DNA from: Gillisella vitis
Lineage (GTDB): Bacteria; Pseudomonadota; Alphaproteobacteria; Rhizobiales; Rhizobiaceae
DNA length: 64,000 nucleotides
Direction of reading: 5' to 3'
Assembly (NCBI GenBank): GCA_009744235.1
Contig: WPHV01000008.1
Coordinates: 124,001 to 188,000 of the forward strand
This document shows, in pieces, positions 25,344 to 34,367 of this stretch; the stretch's first letter is position 1, and every line of letters begins with the position of its first letter. The position numbers were made by a program, and so were the translations under genes. The notes under the pieces are model-generated. The model was not told the origin of the DNA, did no database searches, and worked only from the letters and a program-made list of their open reading frames with translations.

Positions 25344-26768
25344 TCAGGCCTCGGCAGCAATGCGGTGCGTTTCAAGCGGAGTGTGGCGGGAGAGGTTCTC
25401 GAACCCATCCTTGGTGACAACATACATGTCACCGATGTTACAGCCAGCAGACATTGGCTCAAGCCATTGCGTGTGCAGCACGAATACCATGCCCTCTTCC
25501 ATCCGGTCATGATTGTGCGAGGATATGTTGAAGCTGTTCTGCCCGCCGGCCATGCCAACGGAATGACCGAGATTAGGGTTATGCGGGCCATGGGTTGCCG
25601 GGTAGACATGCATCAAGGTGCGGCCTTGCGCCTCCCAGTCGATATTCTTCACGTATTGGCGCGGGATCAGCCGCGCACTGCCATCCTCCATCGGCGCCCA
25701 GTTGTAAGGCATGGTGCGCGCTTCAGGCGAAGACAGCATGCCGCGCTCGATCATCGGCTCGAAGGCTGCATTGTTGACATCGCGCATCAGCGCGCCCGGG
25801 CGGATCAGCTTTTCCGCCCGCTTCACACCGTCTGTGCAGGCGGCCAGCACCTCTTCCTGCCGCTTGGTGATGTCGCCAACGGCAATCATACGGGCGGTTT
25901 GGGCCGTGTAGCCGCGATAGGTGATGTTGGAAACATAGAGATTGATGAGATCACCCTTTCGCACGACATGGCCATAGGGCTTGCCGCAATGGGTGCCGAA
26001 CTCGTTGATGCCGATCTGGTAGCCGTCACCGCTCTCTCCGCCGAAGGAAAGCTGTGCTTGCGAGAAGGCGGCATAGATCTCATGGTCTGTCACGCCGGGT
26101 TTAGCCAAATGATAGGCCGCCTGCGTGGCGATGCTGACAAGCTGGGCAGCAGCTCGGAACATCTCGATTTCGCGCGGCGAGCGCACTTTCTGCATCCGGT
26201 CGAGAATGGCATTGTCAGCGACGAACTTGGCTTTGGGCATCAACTCGTCCAGAGCGGCCCAGAAGGTCAGCGAAGTGCGATCACCAATGCGGCCCACCTG
26301 CCCTCTCGCCAAGCCCATGCCTGCCAACAGTTCGGCGCATTTCTCAGCCGTCTTGATCACCGAATCTCCTGGACGATCGGCATATTCGCGGCCGATCGGA
26401 CCAATCTGCCAGATATCTTCCACCAGCACCGGTTCGCCACCCGGCGGTAGAAGCACGGATTGGGTGAAGAAGGATAAAAGCACCATAGGCCTATCGACAT
26501 CCGTAGGGATAATCAGCACGCCCTCACGCATCCAGTCGCAGATATAGCGAAGATAGTGATTGGAGGTATGGAACCAGCCAACGCCACCGGTATGGACGAC
26601 AAGCGCATCATGGCCAGCTTCGACAGCCTGGCGGCGAATGCGCCGCAGACGATCCTCGAACTCTTCGACGGGCAAAGGCAAAGGGGCCGCAAAATCGAAA
26701 TCCGGCTGGAAATCGGCAAGCAGTGATCCGATGCGATAGGTGCCTGACGTGTTAGCATGTATGGTCAT
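25344..26768 (-). CDS. M24 (pita-bread fold) family protein, creatinase-like, apparently lacking metal ligands
   Basis: 474 residues. The C-terminal half is a pita-bread fold (HEIYAAFSQAQL, GQNSFNISSHNHDRMEEGMVFVLHTQWLEP). The first two metal aspartates of methionine/prolyl aminopeptidases fall at the segment GDLINLYVSNITYRGYTAQTARM, where no aspartate is present at the expected positions. Creatinase, a metal-independent amidinohydrolase, shows the same loss. So a non-peptidase C-N hydrolase acting on the imported compound is more likely than a peptidase. The ATG is at 26768, 28 bp after the permease gene. The exact substrate cannot be read from the sequence. Confidence 0.85.
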   Translation of the reverse strand: MTIHANTSGTYRIGSLLADFQPDFDFAAPLPLPVEEFEDRLRRIRRQAVEAGHDALVVHTGGVGWFHTSNHYLRYICDWMREGVLIIPTDVDRPMVLLSFFTQSVLLPPGGEPVLVEDIWQIGPIGREYADRPGDSVIKTAEKCAELLAGMGLARGQVGRIGDRTSLTFWAALDELMPKAKFVADNAILDRMQKVRSPREIEMFRAAAQLVSIATQAAYHLAKPGVTDHEIYAAFSQAQLSFGGESGDGYQIGINEFGTHCGKPYGHVVRKGDLINLYVSNITYRGYTAQTARMIAVGDITKRQEEVLAACTDGVKRAEKLIRPGALMRDVNNAAFEPMIERGMLSSPEARTMPYNWAPMEDGSARLIPRQYVKNIDWEAQGRTLMHVYPATHGPHNPNLGHSVGMAGGQNSFNISSHNHDRMEEGMVFVLHTQWLEPMSAGCNIGDMYVVTKDGFENLSRHTPLETHRIAAEA

Positions 26769-26796
26769 TGGGTATTCCTTCCAGATATATTTTCGG

Positions 26797-27618
26797 TCAG
26801 GCTTGACGGGATGGCGCCAGCACCCGCCTTGCAACCAGCATCACCACGAGCGTCAGCCCGATCAGGATTCCTGACATTGCGGCCACCCGGACATCGAGCG
26901 ACTCCTCGATCAATGCAAACATGCGAAGCGGCAGCACGGTCGTTTGCGCGTCGGCAAGGAAAAGCGAGACGGAGACGTTGTCGAGGGACTGGATGAAGAC
27001 GAGGAAGGCGCCAGCCAGAATGCCTGGTGTCAGCAGCGGCAGGATCACGCGCCGGAGCGTCGTGTACCAGGTTGCACCCATCACGGTTGAGGCCTCGGCC
27101 AGCGACGGATTGATCCCTTGCGCGACAACGGAAGCGGCGCGGTACATCAGTGGCCCGAAGACGACGACATGGCCGACGACGGTGAGCCAGAGCGAAGGCT
27201 GGAAGCCGACGAAATTCGCCACGATCAGCGCCGCCAGACCATACACCAGGCTTGGCAGGACGAGCGGGGCCAACAGAAACGGCTCCAGCGCATTGACCGT
27301 GCTACGGCGCATCCGTGCCATGCCAATGGTGGCAGGCACGGCAAACAGCAGCGATCCGAGCACCGCGAGGCCTGCAATCTTCAGTGAATTGCCAGCTGCG
27401 ATGTGTTCTGTTCCTGAGCGAACGGGATCAATCAGCGCCTCATACCAGCGCAGAGAAAAACCCTCCGGCGGATATTTGAGCGTCTGGCCCGAGGTGAACG
27501 ACATGGTGATCGCAATGACAATGGGCGCCACCAGATAGATCAGGCTGAGACTGCCGAAGCCGAAAACAAATGCCTTGTAGAGAAGGGTCGGGATCGGGTT
27601 TTCGCGATGATTATGCAT
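26797..27618 (-). CDS. ABC transporter permease (PotC-like)
   Basis: 273 residues, about six membrane segments, with the coupling loop LAEASTVMGATWYTTLRRVILPLLTPGIL. The ATG at 27618 has AGGAGG ten bases upstream; a TTG at 27627 is in frame but too close to that site. It overlaps the upstream permease gene by eight bases. Confidence 0.9.
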   Translation of the reverse strand: MHNHRENPIPTLLYKAFVFGFGSLSLIYLVAPIVIAITMSFTSGQTLKYPPEGFSLRWYEALIDPVRSGTEHIAAGNSLKIAGLAVLGSLLFAVPATIGMARMRRSTVNALEPFLLAPLVLPSLVYGLAALIVANFVGFQPSLWLTVVGHVVVFGPLMYRAASVVAQGINPSLAEASTVMGATWYTTLRRVILPLLTPGILAGAFLVFIQSLDNVSVSLFLADAQTTVLPLRMFALIEESLDVRVAAMSGILIGLTLVVMLVARRVLAPSRQA

Positions 27619-28438
27619 GGCCGACAAGCCTCCTGTGACGTGAAATCATGGTCATGGTGACAAGAAGGATGCCGGTCGACAGAAGGAGGACAACGGCGAT
27701 GGCAGAGGCCATCGGCCAATCAAACAGCGTGCCCACTTCTCGATAGATCAACTGCGGCACATAGACGTTTCGCGCACCACCGATGACAGCCTGGGTGACG
27801 AAGGACGCACTGGTACTGGCAAACACAAGGATCCAACCCGCCAGCAGGCCGGGTAGCATCATTGGCAGGAGAACCGTCACGAAGATACGCCATGGACCCG
27901 CGCCTGACACCTGCGCCGCCTCGGTGAACTGCAACGGCGTGCGCGAGAGAATGGCAATCAAAGGCAAGATGATCAAAGGCAGGTCGATCTGACACATGGC
28001 CATGACGAGACCGAGTTCGGTGGACAGCAGCGTGAACGGGCGGTCCGCGAGCCCAAGCGCCATAAATGCCTCGCTAATCGGTCCCTGTCGCCCAAGAATG
28101 ACGATCCAGGCAAAGGTCCGAACCACATTGCTGGTCAGCATCGGAATAAGTGTCAGAAAGATGATAACCTGTCGCGCGGTCTTGCCACTGTGCCAATAGA
28201 AAAGCGCGATCGGAACACCGAGCAGGGTCGTGCTGGCAATGGTCTGGAGACCGAGCGTGGCGGTGTTGACCAGAACACGGTAGTTAAATGCATCGCCAAA
28301 AAACCGTGCGTAATTGTGGAGAGAGAGGCCGTCGGGGCCGATGAAGCTGAATCCGACGAGAACGGCGAGCGGCGTCGCAAAGAACGCCACCGACAGCAGA
28401 AGCATCGGGACAATGTATGGGAAACCGCTCGCTTTCAT
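27611..28438 (-). CDS. ABC transporter permease (PotB-like)
   Basis: 275 residues with about six membrane segments and the coupling loop TEAAQVSGAGPWRIFVTVLLPMMLPGLL. The ATG at 28438 is ten bases after the binding-protein stop. With the PotC-like partner it forms the channel of a spermidine/putrescine/opine-type importer. Confidence 0.9.
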   Translation of the reverse strand: MKASGFPYIVPMLLLSVAFFATPLAVLVGFSFIGPDGLSLHNYARFFGDAFNYRVLVNTATLGLQTIASTTLLGVPIALFYWHSGKTARQVIIFLTLIPMLTSNVVRTFAWIVILGRQGPISEAFMALGLADRPFTLLSTELGLVMAMCQIDLPLIILPLIAILSRTPLQFTEAAQVSGAGPWRIFVTVLLPMMLPGLLAGWILVFASTSASFVTQAVIGGARNVYVPQLIYREVGTLFDWPMASAIAVVLLLSTGILLVTMTMISRHRRLVGHA

Positions 28439-28447
28439 TGTGAACCC

Positions 28448-29488
28448 TCAACCGGCGACGAGAGCATCGAACTGGCGGATCCATTCCGCACGGTTCTTGT
28501 TGATCGCCGCCCAGTCCGGATAGACCAGCGTTGCCAACTGTTCGCGCTTCACATAGGCCTCGATGCCCGGTGTAAGAGCGACCTCCTTATTGGTCGGGAA
28601 CATCTCGGTCGGTGGCAGTTTCAGCTTGTCCTGAGCGGCCTTTGAGATGGCGGCGTCCATATAGGCATAGGCTGCATCAATGTTTTTCGCGCCCTTGGTC
28701 AGATGGATGTTGACGGGAGCCGCCGGAGAGCCGGTTTCCGGTTGCACGAACTCGGCTTTGAGGCCCATGGACTTGAGGCGCGCAACATTGCCGGTCGAGC
28801 ACATGAAGACGGCGATTTCGCCCTGCTGGAACAATGTCATCTGGTGGTTTGTGCTGGCGACGACGCCCTTGATCTGCTCGGGATTGTCCTTGAACAGTTT
28901 GAACACGGCGTCCATGTCAGTCGGACCTTTGCCAAAAATCCTGGCGATTTCGGTATAGGCCATCACGCCGGTGTTGGAGGCGAAACCGGTCCAGGATACC
29001 AGGCCCTTATAAGCCGGGTTTTCGAACAGGTCGCGATAGCCTTTCGGAGCTGGCACCAGATCCGGGTTATAAGCGATACCATTGACTTCGACCGTCACGG
29101 TCGGACCGTACTCGCCCTGGAATGCCGGATCGAGCATGCTCCAGTTCTTGAGCCTTGACGGATCGATCTTCTGAATGAGGTCGTTGTCGATGGCGACGGC
29201 CATTTGGCCGGGCGACATCAGCAGGGTGTCGTAAGGCGGGTTGCCGGGGCTTGCCATCACCTTGGCAAGCTGGTCCTGCGCCAAGGCGGGAGCGACCGTC
29301 AGGTCGAAACCGGCGTCCTTGACGAGCGGCGTCAGCACGGAGCGGTAGCCGTCCTCCCAGTTTCCGGGGAAGGTCGCGGCGACAGCTGTGCCACCAGCAG
29401 CGCGGGCAGCAAAGGGCAGCGTGGCGGCCACAGCCGCACCGGCGGCGAGCAGTCCGAAATGGCGTCTTGTGATATTGAAGTTTTGCAT
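28448..29488 (-). CDS. periplasmic substrate-binding protein (PotD/family 1-like)
   Basis: 346 residues. The N terminus, NITRRHFGLLAAGAAVAA, reads as a twin-arginine signal ending at FAARA. The mature domain includes FPGNWEDGYRSVL and LLMSPGQMAVAIDNDLI, typical of the polyamine/opine/iron-binding class. GAGGTG lies before the ATG at 29488. Ligand unknown; the creatinase-like gene suggests a guanidino, amino or betaine-like compound (inference). Confidence 0.88.
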   Translation of the reverse strand: MQNFNITRRHFGLLAAGAAVAATLPFAARAAGGTAVAATFPGNWEDGYRSVLTPLVKDAGFDLTVAPALAQDQLAKVMASPGNPPYDTLLMSPGQMAVAIDNDLIQKIDPSRLKNWSMLDPAFQGEYGPTVTVEVNGIAYNPDLVPAPKGYRDLFENPAYKGLVSWTGFASNTGVMAYTEIARIFGKGPTDMDAVFKLFKDNPEQIKGVVASTNHQMTLFQQGEIAVFMCSTGNVARLKSMGLKAEFVQPETGSPAAPVNIHLTKGAKNIDAAYAYMDAAISKAAQDKLKLPPTEMFPTNKEVALTPGIEAYVKREQLATLVYPDWAAINKNRAEWIRQFDALVAG

Positions 29489-29508
29489 CTGTTCACCTCT
29501 GTTGTTGT

Positions 29509-30624
29509 TCATTGACTGGATGCTTCCGGTTCGCTCGGAAAGGCGTGACACCTGGCGGTGTCGATCTCGGCAAAGAGGCGGGCTCCCGGCTCTGGAATGA
29601 AGGTGGAAGGGCTGCGGACCTGCGACGCGCGAAGGCCTGTCCCATCGTCAAGAAGAAGATCGTGAACCAGCGTCGGCCCAAGTGGCACGGATACGGTCAC
29701 CCTGGCCGGCAAGGCAAAGTCACTCGGGCTGGCAGACAGGCGGACATCCTCGGGGCGGAAGGTCATTGTCACCTTGGAACCGATCGTAAAATTCAGCCGA
29801 CGCGGCAGAACAATGGCCTTGCCGTTCACCAGAGCGATGCTGGTTGCCTCTGCATCCAGCCGCTCCACCGTCCCATGCAGCATATTGGCTTGGCCAATGA
29901 AGGTGTTGACGAACAATGTCTTCGGGCGGTCATAAACGGCCATTGGCGTGTCGATCTGCTCGACATTGCCCTTGTTCATCAGCACGAGCCGACCGGCGAG
30001 GCTCTGGGCTTCTTCCTGGTCATGCGTAACGATCAGCGTCGTGATCCCGAGCGTCTTTTGCAAATGCAGAAGCTCGACCTGCAGATCGAAACGAAGCGCC
30101 CGGTCGAGCGCCCCGAACGGTTCATCGAGCAGCAGAAGCGAGGGCCGTCCGGCAATGGCGCGGGCAACCGCGACACGCTGTTGCTGTCCGCCGGAAAGTT
30201 CGCGTGGCAGCCGGTTGCCATAGCTCTTCAACTGCACGAGTGAGAGCATTTCCTCCACCCTTTCCCTGCGCTTTGCGCGCGGAACCTGCTGGCAGGCCAG
30301 TGGGTAGGCGATGTTCTCGGCCACAGTCAGATGCGGAAACAGGGCGTAATTCTGGAACACCATGCCGATGCCGCGGGAGCGGGCCGAAACATTGGCAAGG
30401 TCATGGCCGCCTAGCTTGATAACCCCGCTCTTCGGCTGGATCAGCCCCGCGATGGCACGCAGGACGGTCGATTTGCCACAGCCGCTTGGCCCGAGAAGAG
30501 CGACGATCTCGCCAGCCTCTATCTCAAACGAGATGTCGCTGATCACGTTCTGCCCGCCATAGCTGTGGGTCAGACCGCGAATGCTGAGATGCTTGCCCTC
30601 TGCGGCCTTCGAGGTCTCTGCCAT
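29509..30624 (-). CDS. ABC transporter ATP-binding protein (PotA-like)
   Basis: 371 residues. Walker A GPSGCGKST, signature LSGGQQQRVAVARAIAG, Walker B LLLLDEPFGALDR, then a TOBE_2 domain from about 285. The ATG at 30624 has AAGGGG upstream; the open frame extends to 30750 but overlaps the promoter. It is the first gene of a six-gene operon to 24680 and is transcribed from a consensus sigma-54 site at 30739-30754. Confidence 0.93.
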   Translation of the reverse strand: MAETSKAAEGKHLSIRGLTHSYGGQNVISDISFEIEAGEIVALLGPSGCGKSTVLRAIAGLIQPKSGVIKLGGHDLANVSARSRGIGMVFQNYALFPHLTVAENIAYPLACQQVPRAKRRERVEEMLSLVQLKSYGNRLPRELSGGQQQRVAVARAIAGRPSLLLLDEPFGALDRALRFDLQVELLHLQKTLGITTLIVTHDQEEAQSLAGRLVLMNKGNVEQIDTPMAVYDRPKTLFVNTFIGQANMLHGTVERLDAEATSIALVNGKAIVLPRRLNFTIGSKVTMTFRPEDVRLSASPSDFALPARVTVSVPLGPTLVHDLLLDDGTGLRASQVRSPSTFIPEPGARLFAEIDTARCHAFPSEPEASSQ

Positions 30625-30738
30625 GAATGTCCCCTTCAGTTGCGCCGTGTCGTCAAAGCGCTCAAGGCTTTGAGGCACAAGGCAGAGATTTGGTCGGTCG
30701 ACGATGTTGCCTACGGTGTCGGTCATGGCAACGACAGC

Positions 30739-30754
30739 AGCAATCCGCATGCCA
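30739..30754 (-). promoter_or_regulatory. sigma-54 promoter of the PotA-like operon
   Basis: On the minus strand TGGCATGCGGATTGCT matches TGGCAYRNNNNTTGCW at all fixed positions. The -24 GG is at 30753-30752 and the -12 GC at 30741-30740. Transcription would start near 30728, leaving a leader of about 100 bases before the ATG at 30624. Confidence 0.78.
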
Positions 30755-31188
30755 ATTGACGATCCTCAATCAACAAAACTTACTAAGCTACAGATTTTTA
30801 AAAGATATTTTTGCATTTTATAGATTCGTATATTTTCAATAATTTTCAGCCGAAAATATTTTCGGATTTAAAAAATGTGCAATTTTTGCCGACTTCGCTT
30901 ATGCATTGAGCAAAATCTAGGCGTAGCTCTAGGAGCTTACTAAAGGATTTCTGGGTCAGTTCGCCATAGATCACCCTCCATTCATTCTGGATAACCGACA
31001 AAATACCCCGTTTAAACAGCAGTTTAGATGATCAGTCGCCAATCCACGCATCGATATCGACGTATGAGATGATTTTTTAGCCGATACGTTTACGAATCTT
31101 TGTGCGAATATTTTTTCGGAAAAATTTCAAATCGTGACGCGAGAAATAAGATTTTAAAAACAATGTCTTGAAAAGACATCGATCAAGC
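30755..31188. promoter_or_regulatory. AT-rich spacer between two divergent sigma-54 promoters, with palindromes
   Basis: This 434-bp gap holds no credible gene. A perfect 16-bp palindrome CCGAAAATATTTTCGG is at 30850-30865, a related copy CGAATATTTTTTCGG begins near 31105, and ATGTCTT/AAGACAT arms three bases apart lie at 31163-31179, ten bases before the rightward -24 box. These are natural sites for an enhancer-binding protein, IHF or the nearby GntR regulator. Confidence 0.5.
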
Positions 31189-31204
31189 TGGCACGCTGAT
31201 TGCT
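31189..31204 (+). promoter_or_regulatory. sigma-54 promoter of the amino-acid-type binding-protein operon
   Basis: TGGCACGCTGATTGCT is a perfect match to TGGCAYRNNNNTTGCW. GG is at 31190-31191 and GC at 31202-31203. The start of transcription would be near 31215, 38 bases before the ATG at 31253. Confidence 0.82.
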
Positions 31205-31252
31205 TGGAGGTTTGCGTCAATTCACGCCGATAAAAAGTTAAACGGGGATCAC

Positions 31253-32185
31253 ATGCGCAGCTTCACGAAAAGTCTCAAAGACAGCCTGGCCGGCATCGCA
31301 TTCGCTTTGCTCGCAACCTCGACACTTGCTGCAGAAGGGACCGCCATTAAGATGGTGCCCGATGCGGAAGTCGCGAAACTGCCTGGTATCGCGTTCGACC
31401 AGACCCTGGCAGACCGCCTGCCGCCTGCCATCAAGGACAAGAAAGCCATCAAGGTGGCAACCGACCTGACGCCCCCGATCAGCTTCCAGGCGGAGGATGG
31501 AAAACTCATCGGGATCGATGCTGATATTGCCGCAGCCCTCGGCGTTATTCTCGGGATCGATGTTCAAATGACCAATGTCGGCGCTGGCGCCGCAATCGTA
31601 CCGGCTGTCCTGTCCAAGCGTTTCGACATGACGATTTCCGGCATCAACGACGATGTAGAACTGGAAAAACAGGTCGATGTCATCGACTACATGTTTGATG
31701 CCACGACGATCATGACCATCAAGGGCAATCCACTCGGCATCAAGAGCATGGAAGATCTGTGCGGCAAAAAGGTTGCCGTCCCTGTCGGTACGTTCCAGGC
31801 GCGTCTGGTTGAGGTCGCATCGGCAAAATGCTCGACACCTATCAATATCATGTCGATTCCGAAAATGCCTGACGTCCTGCAAGCTGTTCGCACCGGCCGC
31901 GCCGACGCGACCGTTAACGGTTATGCGACAAGCGTTTATACGACGAAAAACCAGACCGGTAAGGGTGTTGGCCTTCAGGCGCTTCCGGATGTCCGCCTCG
32001 CAGTCGGTTATCTCGGCATGCTGACATCGAAGGACAATCCAGACCTGCGTGACGCGGTCATCGCCTCATTGCAACACATGGTCGACAGCGGTGCCTACAA
32101 GGCGATCATGGAGAAATGGGGCCTTGGCCCGCTCGCCGTGACGACCGTCAAATTCAATGACGCCGCCAGCATGCCGGTGAACTGA
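31253..32185 (+). CDS. polar amino acid-type ABC substrate-binding protein
   Basis: 310 residues with a Sec signal peptide ending near residue 26 (STLAAEG). The mature protein has the family 3 fold: KVATDLTPPISFQAEDGKLIGIDADIAAALG, then SGINDD and GKKVAVPVGTFQARLVE. It would bind an amino acid or a related small nitrogenous compound in the periplasm. GGGGA precedes the ATG. It is the first gene behind the sigma-54 promoter and is followed three bases later by the permease gene. Confidence 0.9.
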   Translation: MRSFTKSLKDSLAGIAFALLATSTLAAEGTAIKMVPDAEVAKLPGIAFDQTLADRLPPAIKDKKAIKVATDLTPPISFQAEDGKLIGIDADIAAALGVILGIDVQMTNVGAGAAIVPAVLSKRFDMTISGINDDVELEKQVDVIDYMFDATTIMTIKGNPLGIKSMEDLCGKKVAVPVGTFQARLVEVASAKCSTPINIMSIPKMPDVLQAVRTGRADATVNGYATSVYTTKNQTGKGVGLQALPDVRLAVGYLGMLTSKDNPDLRDAVIASLQHMVDSGAYKAIMEKWGLGPLAVTTVKFNDAASMPVN

Positions 32186-32188
32186 GCC

Positions 32189-33061
32189 ATGTCGCTTTTG
32201 GCTCAACCTGTCAGCATGGCTATCGCACCTCCGATCGGCAAGCCGATACGGTGGGGGCAGATTACATCAGGCACCAGCGCGATTCTTGCGCTGGCGCTCC
32301 TCATCACCATTGTCGCGCGAAACCAGAGCGTTCAATGGGGCGAAATACCCCATTACATGGTCGATCCAGTCATCCTCAGCGGCGTTGTTCTGACCTTGCA
32401 ACTGACAGCCGGCGCAATGGTGTTCGGTATCGCGTTCGGCTGCATCGTTGCCGTCATGGCAACAAGCCAGAATATCGTTTTGAAAGCCCTGGCCATCGCC
32501 TTCGTCTGGTGGTTCCGTGGCGTTCCGCTCATTGTTCAGATCTTCTTCTGGTTCAACATTGCGTTGTTCATTCCGGAAGTGGGCATCGGCAGCTACTCCA
32601 TATCGATCAACGCGCTCGTCACTCCGGCACTTGCCGGGTTCCTGGCGCTGGGCCTGCATGAAGCCGCCAATATGAGCGAGATCATTCGCGGCGGATTGAC
32701 CGCCGTCGACCGGGGCCAGCGGGAGGCAGCCTCATCACTCGGCTTGCGACCACTTCAGACCCTTCGCGCCGTGGTTCTGCCCCAGGCGATCCGTCTGATC
32801 GTACCGCCGACCGGCAACCAGGCGATTGGCATGTTGAAGGCCAGCGCCATTGTCTCCGTCATCGGCATGCAGGATTTGCTGACCCAGGCGCAGGCCATCT
32901 ACGCGCGCAACTTCCTTGTCATCGAGCTCCTGTGTGTTGCGTCGCTCTGGTACCTCCTCATCACAACCATCGCTTCGATCGGCCAGTATTTTCTGGAAAA
33001 GCACCTCGCACCGAAAGGCCGGAACGCCGGTGCACAGAAAGATCAGCCGCGACGCGGCTGA
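32189..33061 (+). CDS. polar amino acid-type ABC permease
   Basis: 290 residues of the HisM/GlnP type. About five membrane segments and the coupling loop GLTAVDRGQREAASSLGLRPLQTLRAVVLPQAIRLIVPP are visible. Only one permease is encoded, so a homodimer is likely. No ATP-binding subunit is present in this operon or nearby in this family; it must be supplied by another locus. Confidence 0.9.
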   Translation: MSLLAQPVSMAIAPPIGKPIRWGQITSGTSAILALALLITIVARNQSVQWGEIPHYMVDPVILSGVVLTLQLTAGAMVFGIAFGCIVAVMATSQNIVLKALAIAFVWWFRGVPLIVQIFFWFNIALFIPEVGIGSYSISINALVTPALAGFLALGLHEAANMSEIIRGGLTAVDRGQREAASSLGLRPLQTLRAVVLPQAIRLIVPPTGNQAIGMLKASAIVSVIGMQDLLTQAQAIYARNFLVIELLCVASLWYLLITTIASIGQYFLEKHLAPKGRNAGAQKDQPRRG

Positions 33062-33139
33062 CCCACCGGTCGCTCAACCACCAATCAAACGGAAACGCCT
33101 TTGCAGCGCATCCGATCAGGAAACATCACGGAGAAGAGC

Positions 33140-34270
33140 ATGAGATTAGGAATTGACGGACAAAAACTGCCCGAAGCCAAGAAGCGTGGGCCGCTCAAAA
33201 GCCTTGATCACGTCAGGGAGCTCGGTCTTGGCGGCATCTTCTTCAGCACGGTCCTTGATATGAGTGAGACGCTGGACCAGGGCGAACTGCGCGACATCAG
33301 GGCCAAAGCCGATGAGCTTGGCCTTTACCTCGAAGCCGGTATTGGCAAGATTAACCCCTATTGCAGTGCGGAAGCCCCGGAATTCCGGGCAATCGGCGAT
33401 GGCGACGTCATCCTCGGCTTTATCAGGATGATCGAAGCGAGCGCAGCAATTGGCTGTCGCGAACTCTGGGTGTCGCCGGGAAATTTCAAATCAGAATATC
33501 GCGGGCGGTTGGCCAATGACCGCTTCCGGACCGATGTCACCTGGGACGAGCAATTGACCGCCATTGAAAAAGTGCTGCAGAAGCTGGCGCCCGTGGCGCG
33601 CGCTAATGGTGTTCACCTCAACATGGAAACCCATGACGAGATCACCTCCTTCGAAATCCTCCGGCTGATCGAAGAGGTCGGTGAAGATTGCATGGGTGTC
33701 GTCTTCGACACGGCGAACGGTTTGCAACGGGCAGAACATCCGGTCTTCGCCGCAAAACGTGTGGCTCCCTATGTTCGCCAGACCCACATCAAAGATGCTT
33801 ATGTCGGCCATGCCACAGGGGGCCTCGATTTCCAGACCCGTCCGGTCGGCCGGGGCATTGTCGATTTCGCCACGATCATCCCCATCCTTGCCAAGGCCAA
33901 TCCCGAACTGAACCTTTCCCTTGAAGTCGCCGCCTCCGTCGAGGACAAGCCGCGCAAGGCCAATCCTCGCCAGTGCATCGAGATCAACGACCCGATCTGG
34001 CGCGCTGGCCATCCGGACCTGACAGCCGAAGAACTGGAGGCCTATCTGGCACTAGTGGATGCGTTCGAGAAACGTGTCGCCGCCGGAGAGATCCCGGACT
34101 GGGAGACCTATGAGGCCAACCAATATGGCTATCCGAGCTATCAGCATCAGTCCTACGGCTTCCATGAGGCGATCACGTTTATCAAAACCTCGGCGCGCCA
34201 TATCGAAGAGGTCTGCATGCAAAACAGCATTCCGCTTTCAACGCCATCGACAAAGCAGCACGCGGCTTGA
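33140..34270 (+). CDS. sugar phosphate isomerase/epimerase-like TIM-barrel protein
   Basis: 376 residues of the xylose-isomerase-like TIM-barrel family. Metal-ligand candidates are the glutamate in LNMETHD, the aspartate in VVFDTANG, the histidine in QTHIKDA and the glutamate in LSLEVAAS. The long C-terminal tail (about 300-376) is unusual for the family. The ATG at 33140 follows GGAG. It ends the sigma-54 operon and probably transforms the imported compound. The reaction could be isomerisation or aldol-type cleavage. Confidence 0.85.
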   Translation: MRLGIDGQKLPEAKKRGPLKSLDHVRELGLGGIFFSTVLDMSETLDQGELRDIRAKADELGLYLEAGIGKINPYCSAEAPEFRAIGDGDVILGFIRMIEASAAIGCRELWVSPGNFKSEYRGRLANDRFRTDVTWDEQLTAIEKVLQKLAPVARANGVHLNMETHDEITSFEILRLIEEVGEDCMGVVFDTANGLQRAEHPVFAAKRVAPYVRQTHIKDAYVGHATGGLDFQTRPVGRGIVDFATIIPILAKANPELNLSLEVAASVEDKPRKANPRQCIEINDPIWRAGHPDLTAEELEAYLALVDAFEKRVAAGEIPDWETYEANQYGYPSYQHQSYGFHEAITFIKTSARHIEEVCMQNSIPLSTPSTKQHAA

Positions 34271-34367
34271 CATCGAATACCAAGGGTCATTGAAAATGGC
34301 GCTTGGCATAAGAGGCTGAGCGCCGGTCGCTTCTGATGCCGGCGCATCTTAAAATGCTGGGAAGATC

